DNA from: Villigracilis sp024434165
GTDB taxonomy: Bacteria > Chloroflexota > Anaerolineae > Anaerolineales > Villigracilaceae
DNA: 64,000 bases
Reading direction: 5' to 3'
Assembly (NCBI GenBank): GCA_030263665.1
Contig: SZPK01000008.1
Coordinates: 62,001-126,000, forward strand
The position numbers and the translations under genes are program-made. Numbering within the stretch: the first letter of the stretch is position 1; every line of letters starts with the position of its first letter. The notes beneath the pieces are model-generated. The model worked only from the letters and a program-made list of their open reading frames with translations. It ran no database searches and was not told the DNA's origin. This document shows, in pieces, positions 1 to 8,929 of this stretch.

Positions 1-1048
1 ACGCCTGACGATTGATGCCGAGGGTGATGGCTTTGCGGACACGGACGTCCTTGAACGGGCAGAAACCGTCCTGGTCCGCCTTGCCCTTGCCATCCACGCC
101 TTCCTTGGTACCAAGGTTGAAGAAGTAGTGTTCGAAGTCAGCGCCGGGAACAACCTTAAGGTGAACGGCGGGTTCAAGAGCGCCCACGGTCTCGATATCG
201 GACTCGGAGAAATCCGGGTACCAGTCCACGTCGCCGGTCTGGAGAGCGGCAAGCGCGGCTTCAGGGGTCGGCACGAACTTGATATTGATCTGGTCAATGT
301 TCGGGCGGCTGCCGTAGAAGTTATCGTTGCGGACGAGGGTCATGCGGTCGCCGGGGACCCATTCGGTGATGACATACGGACCTGAACTGATAGTCGGCAT
401 GTGGATGAAGTCGTTGCTTTCAAGACCGGTCTGTCCTTCCAGAATGTGTTTCGGCAGGATCGAACCTTGGTTGTTGGGACCCTGGGTGAAGAGGGTCTGC
501 CAGCCGGGGTACAGTTCCTTGAAGGTGATGACCACGGTCAGATCGTCGGGGGTTTCCACGCTGGCGATCTTGTCATATCCGGTGCGGCTGAGCGGAACGT
601 TGTTCGGATCCATCACGGATTCCCAAGTGAACTTCACATCTGCGGATGTGAGGGGTTCGCCGTCCGACCACTTCAAACCTTCCTTGAGTTTCCAGGTGAT
701 GGTCAGACCATCCGGGGAAACGCCGCCGTTTTCGGCAGTAGGAACTTCTGCGGCAAGTTCGGGGACAAAGTTGCCCTGGTCATCCCATTCCGCGAGACCC
801 ACGAGGGTCAGCTGGGCGATCCAGATGGCGTATGACATTTGTGTATAGTAGGGGACGACGTTGTCAGGTTCCTGAGACCAGGCGCCGGTGACGACCTTGA
901 GGTCTTCTGAGGGCGCTGCTTCAGTGGTTTCAGGCGCTTCCGTTGCTTCGGTACCGGGCTCGGCGGTGGTTTGTCCTCCGCCGCAAGCCGCGAGCAGAAC
1001 GCTGGCGATCACCAGCAACGAAAGCAAAGCGAACAGATTTCGTTTCAT
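1..1048 (-). CDS. Peptide/oligopeptide ABC transporter substrate-binding lipoprotein (3' part outside window)
   Basis: Extracellular solute-binding protein family 5, which captures oligopeptides or similar solutes for an ABC importer. The frame opens at the ATG at 1048 and runs off the left edge, giving about 349 residues of a protein usually over 500. A signal peptide ends in lipobox LLAAC with Cys22 as the lipid anchor, followed by a Thr/Glu-rich linker. Family hallmarks follow: LKEGLKWSDGEPLTSADVKF, a GPYVI stretch, and VRKAI near the edge. A ribosome site (GGAGGAGA) lies 5-6 nt before the ATG. The permease and ATPase genes are not visible and may lie beyond the edge. Family confident, substrate not determinable. 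Confidence 0.93.
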   Translation of the reverse strand, partial: MKRNLFALLSLLVIASVLLAACGGGQTTAEPGTEATEAPETTEAAPSEDLKVVTGAWSQEPDNVVPYYTQMSYAIWIAQLTLVGLAEWDDQGNFVPELAAEVPTAENGGVSPDGLTITWKLKEGLKWSDGEPLTSADVKFTWESVMDPNNVPLSRTGYDKIASVETPDDLTVVITFKELYPGWQTLFTQGPNNQGSILPKHILEGQTGLESNDFIHMPTISSGPYVITEWVPGDRMTLVRNDNFYGSRPNIDQINIKFVPTPEAALAALQTGDVDWYPDFSESDIETVGALEPAVHLKVVPGADFEHYFFNLGTKEGVDGKGKADQDGFCPFKDVRVRKAITLGINRQA

Positions 1049-1078
1049 ACGGTTCTCCTCCGTTTGAAAATGGGTTTT

Positions 1079-1110
1079 CATTTTGCCGCGCAAAATGATG
1101 GGGGATTATA
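1079..1110 (-). promoter_or_regulatory. Promoter and start-site hairpin/operator of the binding-protein gene
   Basis: On the minus strand a TATAAT box (1105-1110) lies about 57 nt before the ATG at 1048. A perfect inverted repeat, CATTTTGC-cgc-GCAAAATG (1079-1097), covers the expected transcription start. It could be a repressor site or a 5' leader hairpin. No convincing -35 box is seen. Confidence 0.5.
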
Positions 1111-1113
1111 CAC

Positions 1114-2226
1114 CTAATACAAACTTACCGGATAACCAATTCCATTCAGCCGTACTGCGGCAGGGTCCTTGTGCCAGACTCCGGCGATCTTTTCCCCGCA
1201 TTTCGGGCATTTTCCATCCGCCGTAATGTGATATTCCTGCACGATGTATCCCCGCCTCTTGACCAGCCTGTGGTTGCAGTTCGGGCAGCGGGTATCTTCA
1301 TACTCCCCGACCATGCCCGGCAAATTCCCCGCATAGACGTATCTCAGCCCCGCCTCGCGCCCGATCTCCGCCGCGCGGATGAGCGTCTTCGCATCGGTGT
1401 TATCCGGCTCGGTCATCTTATAATCTTTATGGAACGCGGTCACGTGCCAGGGAATATCCGCCGAAATCCCCGCCAGGAAGCGCGCTGCCTCCCACAACTC
1501 TTCATTGGAATCGTTGAAACCGGGAATCGTCAAGGTAACCACCTCCACCCACAAACCCATCTCGTGCGCGCGTTTGATTCCATCCAGTGTGTGTTGAAGC
1601 GTCCCGCCCAATTTGCGGTAGTTCTTGTCGTCCATGCACTTCAGGTCCACTTTGTAAGCGTCCAGGTACGGGCGCAAATATTCCATTACTTCCGGGGTGT
1701 TATTCCCGTTGGAAACGTAGGCGCACATCAACCCGTTCGCCTTTGCCTCCTTGAATATCTCCACCGCCCACTCGCTGGTAATGAGCGGCTCGTTATAGGA
1801 AGAGACCACCACCGAAGCCTTCGTCCTGCGCGCATATTCCACCATCATTCGCGGCGTCATCTCGCGGATCAAATTCACGGACGCATCCGACGCCGGGTCA
1901 CGCATGGCTTGCGAAGTTAAAAAGTTCTGACAATAAGAACAATGATAGTCGCATCCCAGCATTCCGAAGGTCAACGCGTTCGCGCCGGGCATGACGTGTG
2001 AAAAGGGTTTTTTCTCGATGGGGTCGCTTTGCAACGCCGCCACGTAGCTGTGCGGCACGAACAACTTCCCCCCGCGATTGAAGCGCACCTGGCAAATCCC
2101 CCGCTTCCCTTCGCGGATCAGGCAGCGATGCCCGCAGGCGAAACAGCGCACGGCACCGTCGGGGAGTTTTTCGTACAACTCTCCTTCCACAGTCAGCCTA
2201 TCGAGAAGGTCAGCCAAAGCGCTCAT
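1114..2226 (-). CDS. amrS: AmmeMemoRadiSam-system-type radical SAM enzyme
   Basis: Radical SAM protein of the AmrS / pyruvate-formate-lyase-activase-like family. The iron-sulfur motif is C92-x3-C96-x2-C99 within GCDYHCSYC. Cysteines at 28, 31, 35 and 45 precede it, and a C-terminal zinc-ribbon-like pair follows (CPNC and CPKC). The stretch DPIEKKPFSHVMPG is typical of this group. The AmmB and MEMO partners are not in the window, so the substrate is unknown. Start choice: an in-frame ATG at 2250 lies inside repeat element B (its end encodes MTDYL), so the ATG at 2226 (MSALADLL) is preferred. Neither start has a good ribosome site, which suggests the element displaced the native leader. Confidence 0.85.
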   Translation of the reverse strand: MSALADLLDRLTVEGELYEKLPDGAVRCFACGHRCLIREGKRGICQVRFNRGGKLFVPHSYVAALQSDPIEKKPFSHVMPGANALTFGMLGCDYHCSYCQNFLTSQAMRDPASDASVNLIREMTPRMMVEYARRTKASVVVSSYNEPLITSEWAVEIFKEAKANGLMCAYVSNGNNTPEVMEYLRPYLDAYKVDLKCMDDKNYRKLGGTLQHTLDGIKRAHEMGLWVEVVTLTIPGFNDSNEELWEAARFLAGISADIPWHVTAFHKDYKMTEPDNTDAKTLIRAAEIGREAGLRYVYAGNLPGMVGEYEDTRCPNCNHRLVKRRGYIVQEYHITADGKCPKCGEKIAGVWHKDPAAVRLNGIGYPVSLY

Positions 2227-2235
2227 GTCTCTTGG

Positions 2236-2336
2236 TAAGTAGTCGGTCATAAGTTTTTAGAAAACAAATTCCTGCTCATGCCGCCGTCCTCGGCGGCGGG
2301 GACGCCGCCGGGAGCGTATTTTTGTAAAATTTAACT
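2236..2336. repeat. Palindromic element, family B copy 2, right end lost
   Basis: Begins with TAAGTAGTCGGTC (2236-2248), has a GC-rich palindromic core (2279-2312), and ends in a T-rich stretch shared with the copies at 14687 and 34150. The outer right inverted repeat is missing. The left end overlaps the 5' region of the radical SAM gene and contributes an in-frame ATG at 2250. Confidence 0.75.
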
Positions 2337-2361
2337 TAGCACAACATTAATGTCGTGCTAC

Positions 2362-2367
2362 TATAAT
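2362..2367 (+). promoter_or_regulatory. -10 box for leaderless mobA transcript
   Basis: A perfect TATAAT is separated by only 6 nt from the ATG at 2374, so transcription should begin at or next to the start codon. No ribosome site is present before the ATG, which agrees with leaderless translation. Confidence 0.6.
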
Positions 2368-2373
2368 ATACCC

Positions 2374-2979
2374 ATGTTAACGGTAGTAATTCAAGCCGGT
2401 GGGCAGTCCTCGCGCATGGGGCAGGACAAAGCCCTCAAACCATTTTTGGGAAAGCCTCTGATTCAGCGTGTGGTGGAGCGGCTTTCCCCGATTGCGGATG
2501 AATTAATTGTAACGACAAACCGCCCCGAAGACTATGCTTTCCTTAATGCGCGCCTCGTCCCGGACCTGAAACCTGGGCGCGGCGCGCTGGGCGGACTCTA
2601 CACCGCAGTCGCTTCGGCGGGTCACCCGCTGGTGGCGGTCGCCGCGTGCGACATGCCGTTCGCCAGTAAAAACTTCTTCGTAAGCGCAGCCAGCCTCATG
2701 GTCAGCGAAGAGGCGGATGTGATCATCGCAAAGACCGACGAAGGCTACGAGCCGTTCCATGCCCTCTATCGCCGCGAGACCTGTCTTCCCGCCATCGAAG
2801 CCGCCATCGAAGCCGACCAATGGAAGGTCATCGCCTGGTTCCCACAGGTGAAGGTGCGGACGCTCTCGCCCGATGAAATCAAAGCCTTCGACCCATCCGG
2901 TTTGTGTTTTTGGAACGTCAACACGCCGGGGGAATTCGAACAGGCTGAACAAATCGCCCAAACCCAGGAGACCAAATGA
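2374..2979 (+). CDS. mobA: Molybdenum cofactor guanylyltransferase MobA-like
   Basis: NTP-transferase that joins GMP to molybdopterin to give the guanine dinucleotide cofactor. The nucleotide-binding signature GGQSSRMGQDKAL lies near residues 9-21 and the metal-binding CDMPF motif near residue 92. At 201 residues it has normal family length. The start is placed at 2374 (MLTVVIQAGG), not the earlier in-frame ATG at 2350, because the -10 box lies between them. It overlaps the next gene by ATGA, so the two are co-transcribed. Other cytidylyl/guanylyl transferases share this fold, but the motif set fits MobA best. Confidence 0.85.
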   Translation: MLTVVIQAGGQSSRMGQDKALKPFLGKPLIQRVVERLSPIADELIVTTNRPEDYAFLNARLVPDLKPGRGALGGLYTAVASAGHPLVAVAACDMPFASKNFFVSAASLMVSEEADVIIAKTDEGYEPFHALYRRETCLPAIEAAIEADQWKVIAWFPQVKVRTLSPDEIKAFDPSGLCFWNVNTPGEFEQAEQIAQTQETK

Positions 2980-4259
2980 CGCCCAACACTTCGACTTCAC
3001 TCAGCGCAAGCCTCAACCGCATACGTCAGCAATTCCCCGCATTGAGCCGCCCCGTGATTTTCTTCGACAACCCCGGCGGCACGCAGATCGCCCAGCCCAG
3101 CATCGAACGCATCACAAAATATCTGGTCGAAAGCAACGCCAACCATGAGGGCGCTTTCGCCACCAGCATCGCCTCCGATGCCATCCTCGATGAAGCGCAT
3201 CGCGCCATGGCGGATTTTTACAACGCCGCCTCGCCGGAGGAGATCGTCTTTGGCAACAACATGACCACGCTCACCCTGCACATCAGCCGTTCGATCTCGC
3301 GCGAATGGAAGGAAGGCGATGAAATTGTGATCACCCGCCTCGACCACGACGCCAACGTCACGCCCTGGGTGCTGGCAGCGCAGGATCGCGGTGTGAAAAT
3401 CAACTGGGTGGACTTCGACGTGGAGGACGGCACGCTCAAACTCGATGAATTACAAAAAGCGCTCGAACGCAAGCCGAAACTGGTGGCGGTGGGATATGCG
3501 TCCAACTCGCTTGGCACGATCAACCCGGTGACGAGGATCACCCAAATGGCGCACGATGCGGGCGCGCAGGTTTACGTTGACGCGGTGCAATACGCGCCGC
3601 ACGGTCCCATTGATGTTCAGGCAATCGGCTGTGATTATCTGGTTTCTTCGGCGTATAAATTTTTCGGTCCGCATGTCGGCATCCTTTATGGCAGGCGCGA
3701 CCTGCTCGAAAAACTTTTCGCCTACAAAGTCCGCCCCGCCACCAACCAACTGCCCGGCAAGTTCGAGACCGGCACACAGAACCACGAAGGCATCGCGGGC
3801 GTGCTCGGCGTGCTTGAATATTTCGAGTGGATCGGACGCGAGTTTGGCGGCGACTATGCCGAGGGTTTGCAGGAAAATGGATACAGCGGACGCCGTCTCG
3901 AATTGAAAAAAGCCATGACCGCCATCCGCGCCTACGAGTTTGAATTGAGCCGCGCGCTTCTTTCCGCGCTGGAGACGGTTCCCGGAATCCGCATCTTTGG
4001 TCTCACCGACAGCCGCCGTCTTGACGAACGGGTGGCAACTTTCTCTTTTCGATTGAAGGACATACCCCCCAGAGAGGTCGCAGAAAAACTCGCCGCAGAA
4101 AATATCTACGTCTGGGATGGCAACTACTATGCCATCAACGTCACCGAGCGGCTGGGCCTCGAAGACCAGGGCGGCATGGTGCGCGTCGGCGCGGCGCATT
4201 ACAACACGCTGGACGAAGTGACACGGCTGGGAGAGGTTTTGAAGAAGATTGCAGGGTGA
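2976..4259 (+). CDS. Cysteine-desulfurase-like protein (class V aminotransferase)
   Basis: PLP enzyme of the fold-type I class V family, close to the cysteine desulfurase-like group typified by VC1184. The PLP lysine is Lys228 in SSAYKFFGPHVG, and an Asp/Ala/Gln motif (YVDAVQYAPH) precedes it. The typical N-terminal FFDNPGGTQ is present. Length is 427 residues. The ATGA overlap with mobA suggests a joint role, for example sulfur supply near molybdenum cofactor maturation; that is inference. Substrate activity on cysteine is not proven for this subgroup. A terminator follows directly. Confidence 0.85.
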   Translation: MTPNTSTSLSASLNRIRQQFPALSRPVIFFDNPGGTQIAQPSIERITKYLVESNANHEGAFATSIASDAILDEAHRAMADFYNAASPEEIVFGNNMTTLTLHISRSISREWKEGDEIVITRLDHDANVTPWVLAAQDRGVKINWVDFDVEDGTLKLDELQKALERKPKLVAVGYASNSLGTINPVTRITQMAHDAGAQVYVDAVQYAPHGPIDVQAIGCDYLVSSAYKFFGPHVGILYGRRDLLEKLFAYKVRPATNQLPGKFETGTQNHEGIAGVLGVLEYFEWIGREFGGDYAEGLQENGYSGRRLELKKAMTAIRAYEFELSRALLSALETVPGIRIFGLTDSRRLDERVATFSFRLKDIPPREVAEKLAAENIYVWDGNYYAINVTERLGLEDQGGMVRVGAAHYNTLDEVTRLGEVLKKIAG

Positions 4260-4265
4260 TTGAAG

Positions 4266-4297
4266 AAAGAGGAAAGAAGGGGGGCTTTCCTCTTTTT
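4266..4297 (+). terminator. Intrinsic terminator after the mobA operon
   Basis: Stem AAAGAGGAAAG (4266-4276) pairs with CTTTCCTCTTT (4285-4295), then a short T run. It lies 7 nt after the stop codon at 4259. Confidence 0.8.
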
Positions 4298-4362
4298 GTT
4301 GGGAAGTGGTTGTAAAATAGGTTGGAAGGTTGAAGATTGGCGAATGACAAGGGCAGGCTGGT

Positions 4363-7335
4363 ATGGCAGAGAACGCTTTCGTAAAAATCGGAACAGCGCT
4401 CCTCAAACATCAGGTGAAGAAACTGGTGGGCGAGGAGGCTTTCGGCGCCATCGGCGAAGAACTCGCCGAGGTTGGCGGGGACAAACTCGACGCGTGGCTG
4501 GGTGACAAATCTACAATCGCAGAAATCGAAAAAGCTGCAACCACAGCGCGCGATCTATTTCGCGGCAAAGTCAATGATGATGAAGTGGAACAATGGATGG
4601 TCATGTTGCCCATCCATGATTTGCCTGCTGTTCTTTCCGCCATAGAAGAATTACCGATATCCCCTGACGAATCCAAACTTGAAAACGCTCTTCGTGAATC
4701 CATTGCGCTGAACTGGAAGAAACTTTCGTCTGAGCAAGTGAACAACGCGGTCAAAGCGTTCATGTCCTGCTTGCGGAGCGCGTTACTGCCTGTCCAAAAA
4801 CATACGTTGACGGTGATTGGTCGCTCGGTACTGCGGACGGAAGACAAGGTGGATAAACTTCTTCAATTATTCGAGAAGTTCATCGCTGCGGGGAAATTTG
4901 GAACGACAGAGGAAGCCAAAGGGCAAATCAAAACAGGCTGGTTCTATGGTCATCGCTACGGAGACTTGGCAACATTCACGGGTCGCGCTGCTGAATTTCA
5001 AATGCTCGATGAGTGGATAAACAACAACAACGACAACCTGCTGGTACTTACTGCCTTCGGCGGATTTGGCAAATCGGCGTTGACGTGGCAGTGGTTCAAC
5101 AACAAGGTGGATAAAACAAAATGGCAAACGGCGGTGTGGTGGTCGTTCTATGAGAAGGAGTCGGGGTTTGAGAGTTTTCTCGCGGAGACGCTGAATCATC
5201 TTGGTATAGAGGTCAAAGCGTCGTCACGGATGCAACTCAACGATCTGCTGGAGGCGATGCGCGGGACGAATATCCTGATCGTGCTGGATGGCTTCGAGCG
5301 GTTGCTGCGTCAATATGGGAGGATGGATGCGGCGCTGCAACCTGACGATGAGGATGCTGACGTTGACCCATCCCAACGCGATTGCTCCTCCCCGCTGACA
5401 GAAACCTTCCTGCGCGGCTTGAGCGGCGCGGGGATGAAGTCCAAAGTCTTGATGACCACGCGCCTGTGTCCGCGTGTGCTGGAGAGCGCCGACGGTAAAC
5501 TGCTCAAAGGCTGTCGCGAAGAGCCGCTCGCCGCCTTCTCACCCAAGGACGCGGTGACGTACTTCCATAACGAAGGGATTAAAGCCACGCGCGCGGAGAT
5601 CATCGAAGTGTGTTCCGCGTACGGCTATCACCCGTTGAGTTTGAGCCTGCTGGTCGGTTTGATCAATTCAGGCCACGAACAGCGCGGCGATATTGCGGCG
5701 GTGAAGAACCTGGAAATCTTCGAGGATGTGAGAGCCAGACGACATCACGTTTTGGAACGCGCGTATGAAAGTTTAGCCCCCGAGCGCAGGGATTTGCTGA
5801 GCAAGATCTCCTGCTTTCGCGGCTCGATGGAATACGCCGTGCTCAAAAAGGTCTTCCCCAGCGCCGACTTGGACAAAGCCCTGCTCGACCTGCGCAAGCG
5901 CGGACTGCTTCTCGTCGCGTCGTCCCATCCCCAATCTACCAACTCCCAACCTGCTGACTCCCAATTTACCAATTCCCAATCTACCAGATTCGATATGCAC
6001 CCGATTGTGCGGCATTATGCCTACGATCACTTCACGGATGAGAAGGGGCGCAAAGAGGCGCACGTTGAACTTGCCATGCACTTTATTGACGCCATGCCCG
6101 TGACGAACACGAACGTGAAAACGCTGGAAGACCTTGCGCCCGTTATCGAACTGTATCATCACATGGTGGGGGCGGGGAATTTGGATGAGGCATTGAAATT
6201 ATTCATTGACCGATTGGCAAGGCAACTGCTATATCAATTTGGCGCATATCAACTATGCATTGAACTTTTACACGCTTTATTTCTCGACGGTGAAGACAAA
6301 CCGCCGCGCTTGAAACGAGAAGACGACCAAGCATGGACTCTCAACGGACTCGCTGGCTCCTATGCCATGAGCGGACAGCCGCGCCGAGCCGTTCCGCTGG
6401 TTTTGATGAGTAATGAACCTGATGAAAAAAGGGGCAACAAGAAAGGTGTCGCCATCGGGCTGGGGAATGTGGCGACACAGCAACTGGCCATCGGCGCGCT
6501 TAGGGATGCGGAGCGCAATCTGCGTCGCTATATTGAACTCAGCCGTGAATTGGGAATTGAAACAGAGAATGCAGACGCTTGGAATGAAGTAGGAAATTTA
6601 TTGTTGTATCGTGGCTTATGGAAAGAAGCAGAAGACGAATTTCAAACAAGTCAAAAGTTGTTTGAAAAAGTGCGCAATATTCAAGGTCAATCTGTTTTAT
6701 GGTCATACCGCGCCCTACGTTTCCTGCTCATGGCAAGGGAAGAAGTGATACTCGATACTCGAAAATCGAATAACGAATATCGAATATCGGCTATTGAATC
6801 CGCCCAACGCTCGCTTGAACTGGCAGTTGAATGGCAAAAAGTAACTGGGCGTGCCAATCCCAACCCCAGAGATTACACTCGTGGTCTTTGGCTTCTGGGT
6901 TCAGCCTATCGCGCCAATAATGAATTAACTCTGGCAGAAGAAAACCTGTCCAAAGCGCTCAACCTCTGTCGGCAAATCAATTTAGTCGAAATAGAATCCG
7001 ACATCCTGCTTGATGTTGCGCGGCTGCGTTACGCTCAAGGCGATTTCAAAGACGCGCTGGAAAAAGCGTCCGAGGCGCTGGTGATCACGGAGCGTAGCGG
7101 GTACGTGTTGCAGGGGGCGGATGTGAATTTGTTTTTGGCGGAACTTGCCCTCACCCCCCACCCCTCTCCCGCTGGGAGAGGGGAGTCCGAGCGTAGCGAG
7201 GACGGGGTGAGGGCGGCGCGGAAGTATGCCGAGGAGGCGAAGAGGCTCGCGTATTGCGATGGTCCGCCGTATTATTACAAGGTGGCTTATGAGGAGGCGG
7301 AGAGGATGTTGGAAAGGTTGAATGAGCGGGGCTAA
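4363..7335 (+). CDS. STAND (NB-ARC-like) NTPase with C-terminal TPR-like repeats
   Basis: Large 990-residue signalling ATPase of the STAND class. The N-terminal 190 residues look all-helical. A P-loop, GGFGKSAL, lies near residue 232, Walker B as LIVLDGFERLL near 306, and a sensor-like KVLMTTRL near 365. A winged-helix region (SKISCFRGSMEYAVLKKVF) follows, then TPR-like helices from about 640 to the end. STAND proteins act as ligand-triggered switches in regulation or anti-phage defence; no effector domain is recognised here. Three low-complexity stretches coincide with DNA repeats inside the frame: heptads at 5927-5986 and 6750-6800, and a palindromic repeat at 7147-7214. It stands alone between terminators. 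Confidence 0.85.
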   Translation: MAENAFVKIGTALLKHQVKKLVGEEAFGAIGEELAEVGGDKLDAWLGDKSTIAEIEKAATTARDLFRGKVNDDEVEQWMVMLPIHDLPAVLSAIEELPISPDESKLENALRESIALNWKKLSSEQVNNAVKAFMSCLRSALLPVQKHTLTVIGRSVLRTEDKVDKLLQLFEKFIAAGKFGTTEEAKGQIKTGWFYGHRYGDLATFTGRAAEFQMLDEWINNNNDNLLVLTAFGGFGKSALTWQWFNNKVDKTKWQTAVWWSFYEKESGFESFLAETLNHLGIEVKASSRMQLNDLLEAMRGTNILIVLDGFERLLRQYGRMDAALQPDDEDADVDPSQRDCSSPLTETFLRGLSGAGMKSKVLMTTRLCPRVLESADGKLLKGCREEPLAAFSPKDAVTYFHNEGIKATRAEIIEVCSAYGYHPLSLSLLVGLINSGHEQRGDIAAVKNLEIFEDVRARRHHVLERAYESLAPERRDLLSKISCFRGSMEYAVLKKVFPSADLDKALLDLRKRGLLLVASSHPQSTNSQPADSQFTNSQSTRFDMHPIVRHYAYDHFTDEKGRKEAHVELAMHFIDAMPVTNTNVKTLEDLAPVIELYHHMVGAGNLDEALKLFIDRLARQLLYQFGAYQLCIELLHALFLDGEDKPPRLKREDDQAWTLNGLAGSYAMSGQPRRAVPLVLMSNEPDEKRGNKKGVAIGLGNVATQQLAIGALRDAERNLRRYIELSRELGIETENADAWNEVGNLLLYRGLWKEAEDEFQTSQKLFEKVRNIQGQSVLWSYRALRFLLMAREEVILDTRKSNNEYRISAIESAQRSLELAVEWQKVTGRANPNPRDYTRGLWLLGSAYRANNELTLAEENLSKALNLCRQINLVEIESDILLDVARLRYAQGDFKDALEKASEALVITERSGYVLQGADVNLFLAELALTPHPSPAGRGESERSEDGVRAARKYAEEAKRLAYCDGPPYYYKVAYEEAERMLERLNERG
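7147..7214. repeat. CCCTCACC/GAGAGGG palindromic repeat (family H) inside the STAND gene
   Basis: CTCTCCC and GGGAGAG arms flank a short loop, bordered by CCCTCACC and GGTGAGGG. It is translated in frame (residues about 929-950). Related copies lie at 41281, 53450, 62779 and 63962. Confidence 0.75.
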
Positions 7336-7576
7336 CCCACAGGGCGCTTCGCAGAGCCGCCTGCTCAGTCTATGGAAGCCACTTCGACAGGCTCAGTGCA
7401 ACGCCTTCGGGCTGGCGCAACAGAGACGGCTTCCAGCCGACTTTCATAAACTGAGGCAGGGCTTTAGCCCGCTGAATAACTGATGTTACGCACCGTCCCG
7501 AAGGTTTGGCTGGAAACCTGGCTCAATTTGCGAGAGCCTTCGGGACGTTTTGCGTAAGGTGAGTTGAATAAGAAAC
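7336..7576. repeat. Gene-free stretch with repeats, including family C copy 1
   Basis: No credible gene. It holds a CACTTCGACAGGCTCAGTG-type repeat (about 7380-7400) and, at 7477-7569, a family C element. This has TGATGTTACGCA at the left, an 11-bp stem CGTCCCGAAGG/CCTTCGGGACG (7494-7504 and 7537-7547), and a degenerate TGCGTAAGGTGAG at the right. Confidence 0.6.
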
Positions 7577-7615
7577 AAAAAATGGACTCAACCAACAGTC
7601 GAGTCCATTTTGTTT
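7576..7615. terminator. Intrinsic terminator upstream of the thiolase operon
   Basis: ATGGACTC (7582-7589) pairs with GAGTCCAT (7601-7608), with A-rich and T-rich flanks, so it could act on either strand. Confidence 0.65.
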
Positions 7616-7628
7616 ACTAATTCCTGAC

Positions 7629-7685
7629 ATGTGTCACTAGTAACCGCCCTCACATTTTATATACAATGTTTTTAGTGTGACACAT
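7629..7685 (+). promoter_or_regulatory. Promoter region with inverted repeat (putative operator) of the thiolase/DUF35 operon
   Basis: ATGTGTCACTA (7629-7639) is mirrored by TAGTGTGACACAT (7673-7685), with two extra bases in the second arm. TACAAT (7662-7667) between them is a plausible -10 box, putting the second arm over the start site. TGTCAC/GTGACA half-sites fit a dimeric repressor such as a TetR or GntR type. No regulator gene is adjacent. Confidence 0.4.
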
Positions 7686-7705
7686 CCCTCAGGCAAGGAG
7701 CAGTC

Positions 7706-8857
7706 ATGAACGAGAGAGTTGCCATAGCAGGCTTGGGCTGGGCGGGATTTCGACCAAAGACTCCCGACGTATCGTACAAGGAAATGATCTACGAAGCCGC
7801 CGTGCGCGCCTACAACGACGCAGGCGTGGACCCGCGCAAGGACATCGAGTCCTTCGTCACCGTCGCCGAGGACTTCCACGAAGGCACCAGCATCTTCGAC
7901 GAATACACGCCCGACCAGCTCGGCGCGGCGATGAAGTCCATGCACACCATCACAGGCGACGGGCTTCACGGACTCGCCACGGCGGTCATGCTCATCCGCA
8001 CGGGGCAATTCGACATCGTCGCGCTCGAAGGTCACAGCAAAGCCTCCAACATCCTCACCCTCGACACCATCACCGCCTACGCACAAGACCCCGTCCTCAA
8101 CCGTCCCTTGCGGCTCAACACGCACTTCGTCGCGGGGATGGAGATGAATCGCTACCTGCACGAAAGCGGCGCGGATGAAGACGCCTGCGCAGGAGTCGTC
8201 GTCAAGAATCGACGCAACGCCCTGAAGAATCCCCTCGCCTCATTCGCCGCCTCGCTCTCTCTGGACGAGGTGCTTGCTTCTCCTCCCCTGGCTTTGCCCA
8301 TCGGGACGGCTGAATCTGCCAAACCTGTGGACGGTGCGGTGGTAATGGTGCTGGCATCTGAAAAGGTCGCCGCAACTCTCACCGACAAACCGATCTGGAT
8401 CGCGGGCATCGGCTGGTGCAGCGACTCGCCTTCGCTTGAATCGCGCGCATGGGCAAGACTGCCCTACATCGAAAAAGCCGCGCGCATGGCGTATCGTCAG
8501 GCGGGAATCACCAATCCCTACCGCGAAATTCATTTCGCGGAAATAGACGATACCTATGCCTACAAAGAACTGCAATCGCTCGAAGCGCTCGGTGTGTGCG
8601 GCTTCGGTCAGGCGGGCGCGCTTCTCAAAGACGGCGCGCTCGACCCCGACGGTGAATTCCCTGTCAACGTATCGGGAGGCAGCCTGGGCGTGGGTCACCT
8701 GCTCGACGCGACGGGACTGCATCGGGCGTTGGAAACAGCCCTCCAGTTAAGAGGCGAAGCGGGCGCGCATCAATTGGAAGATGTCCACGTCGGTCTGGTC
8801 CAATCCTGGCGCGGAGTCCCCACCACCAGCGGCGCGGTCGCGGTGTTGATGAATTGA
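7706..8857 (+). CDS. Thiolase-fold protein (SCP-x type) lacking the nucleophilic cysteine, paralogue 1
   Basis: 383-residue member of the SCP-x/archaeal-type thiolase family, usually found with DUF35 partners. Start: GGAGCAG precedes the ATG. The canonical CxxG nucleophile region reads ITGDGLHGLATA (about 82-93), with Gly86 where Cys is expected. The C-terminal GGSLGVGH keeps the histidine of the GH motif. The usual catalytic His/Asp/Cys segment reads EIDDTYAYKELQ, rich in tyrosine. Known cysteine-less relatives (Ltp2 with DUF35 in steroid side-chain breakdown) are aldolases, so a retro-aldol or acyl-CoA carbon-carbon lyase role is possible. Substrate unknown. It is first in a run with a second paralogue and two DUF35 genes. 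Confidence 0.82.
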   Translation: MNERVAIAGLGWAGFRPKTPDVSYKEMIYEAAVRAYNDAGVDPRKDIESFVTVAEDFHEGTSIFDEYTPDQLGAAMKSMHTITGDGLHGLATAVMLIRTGQFDIVALEGHSKASNILTLDTITAYAQDPVLNRPLRLNTHFVAGMEMNRYLHESGADEDACAGVVVKNRRNALKNPLASFAASLSLDEVLASPPLALPIGTAESAKPVDGAVVMVLASEKVAATLTDKPIWIAGIGWCSDSPSLESRAWARLPYIEKAARMAYRQAGITNPYREIHFAEIDDTYAYKELQSLEALGVCGFGQAGALLKDGALDPDGEFPVNVSGGSLGVGHLLDATGLHRALETALQLRGEAGAHQLEDVHVGLVQSWRGVPTTSGAVAVLMN

Positions 8858-8929
8858 GGATCGCGGAGGACGCGGATGTAGAACAAGTCTATAGACTTGT
8901 TCCACGCAATCCGTATAAAGGAGTTGTCA

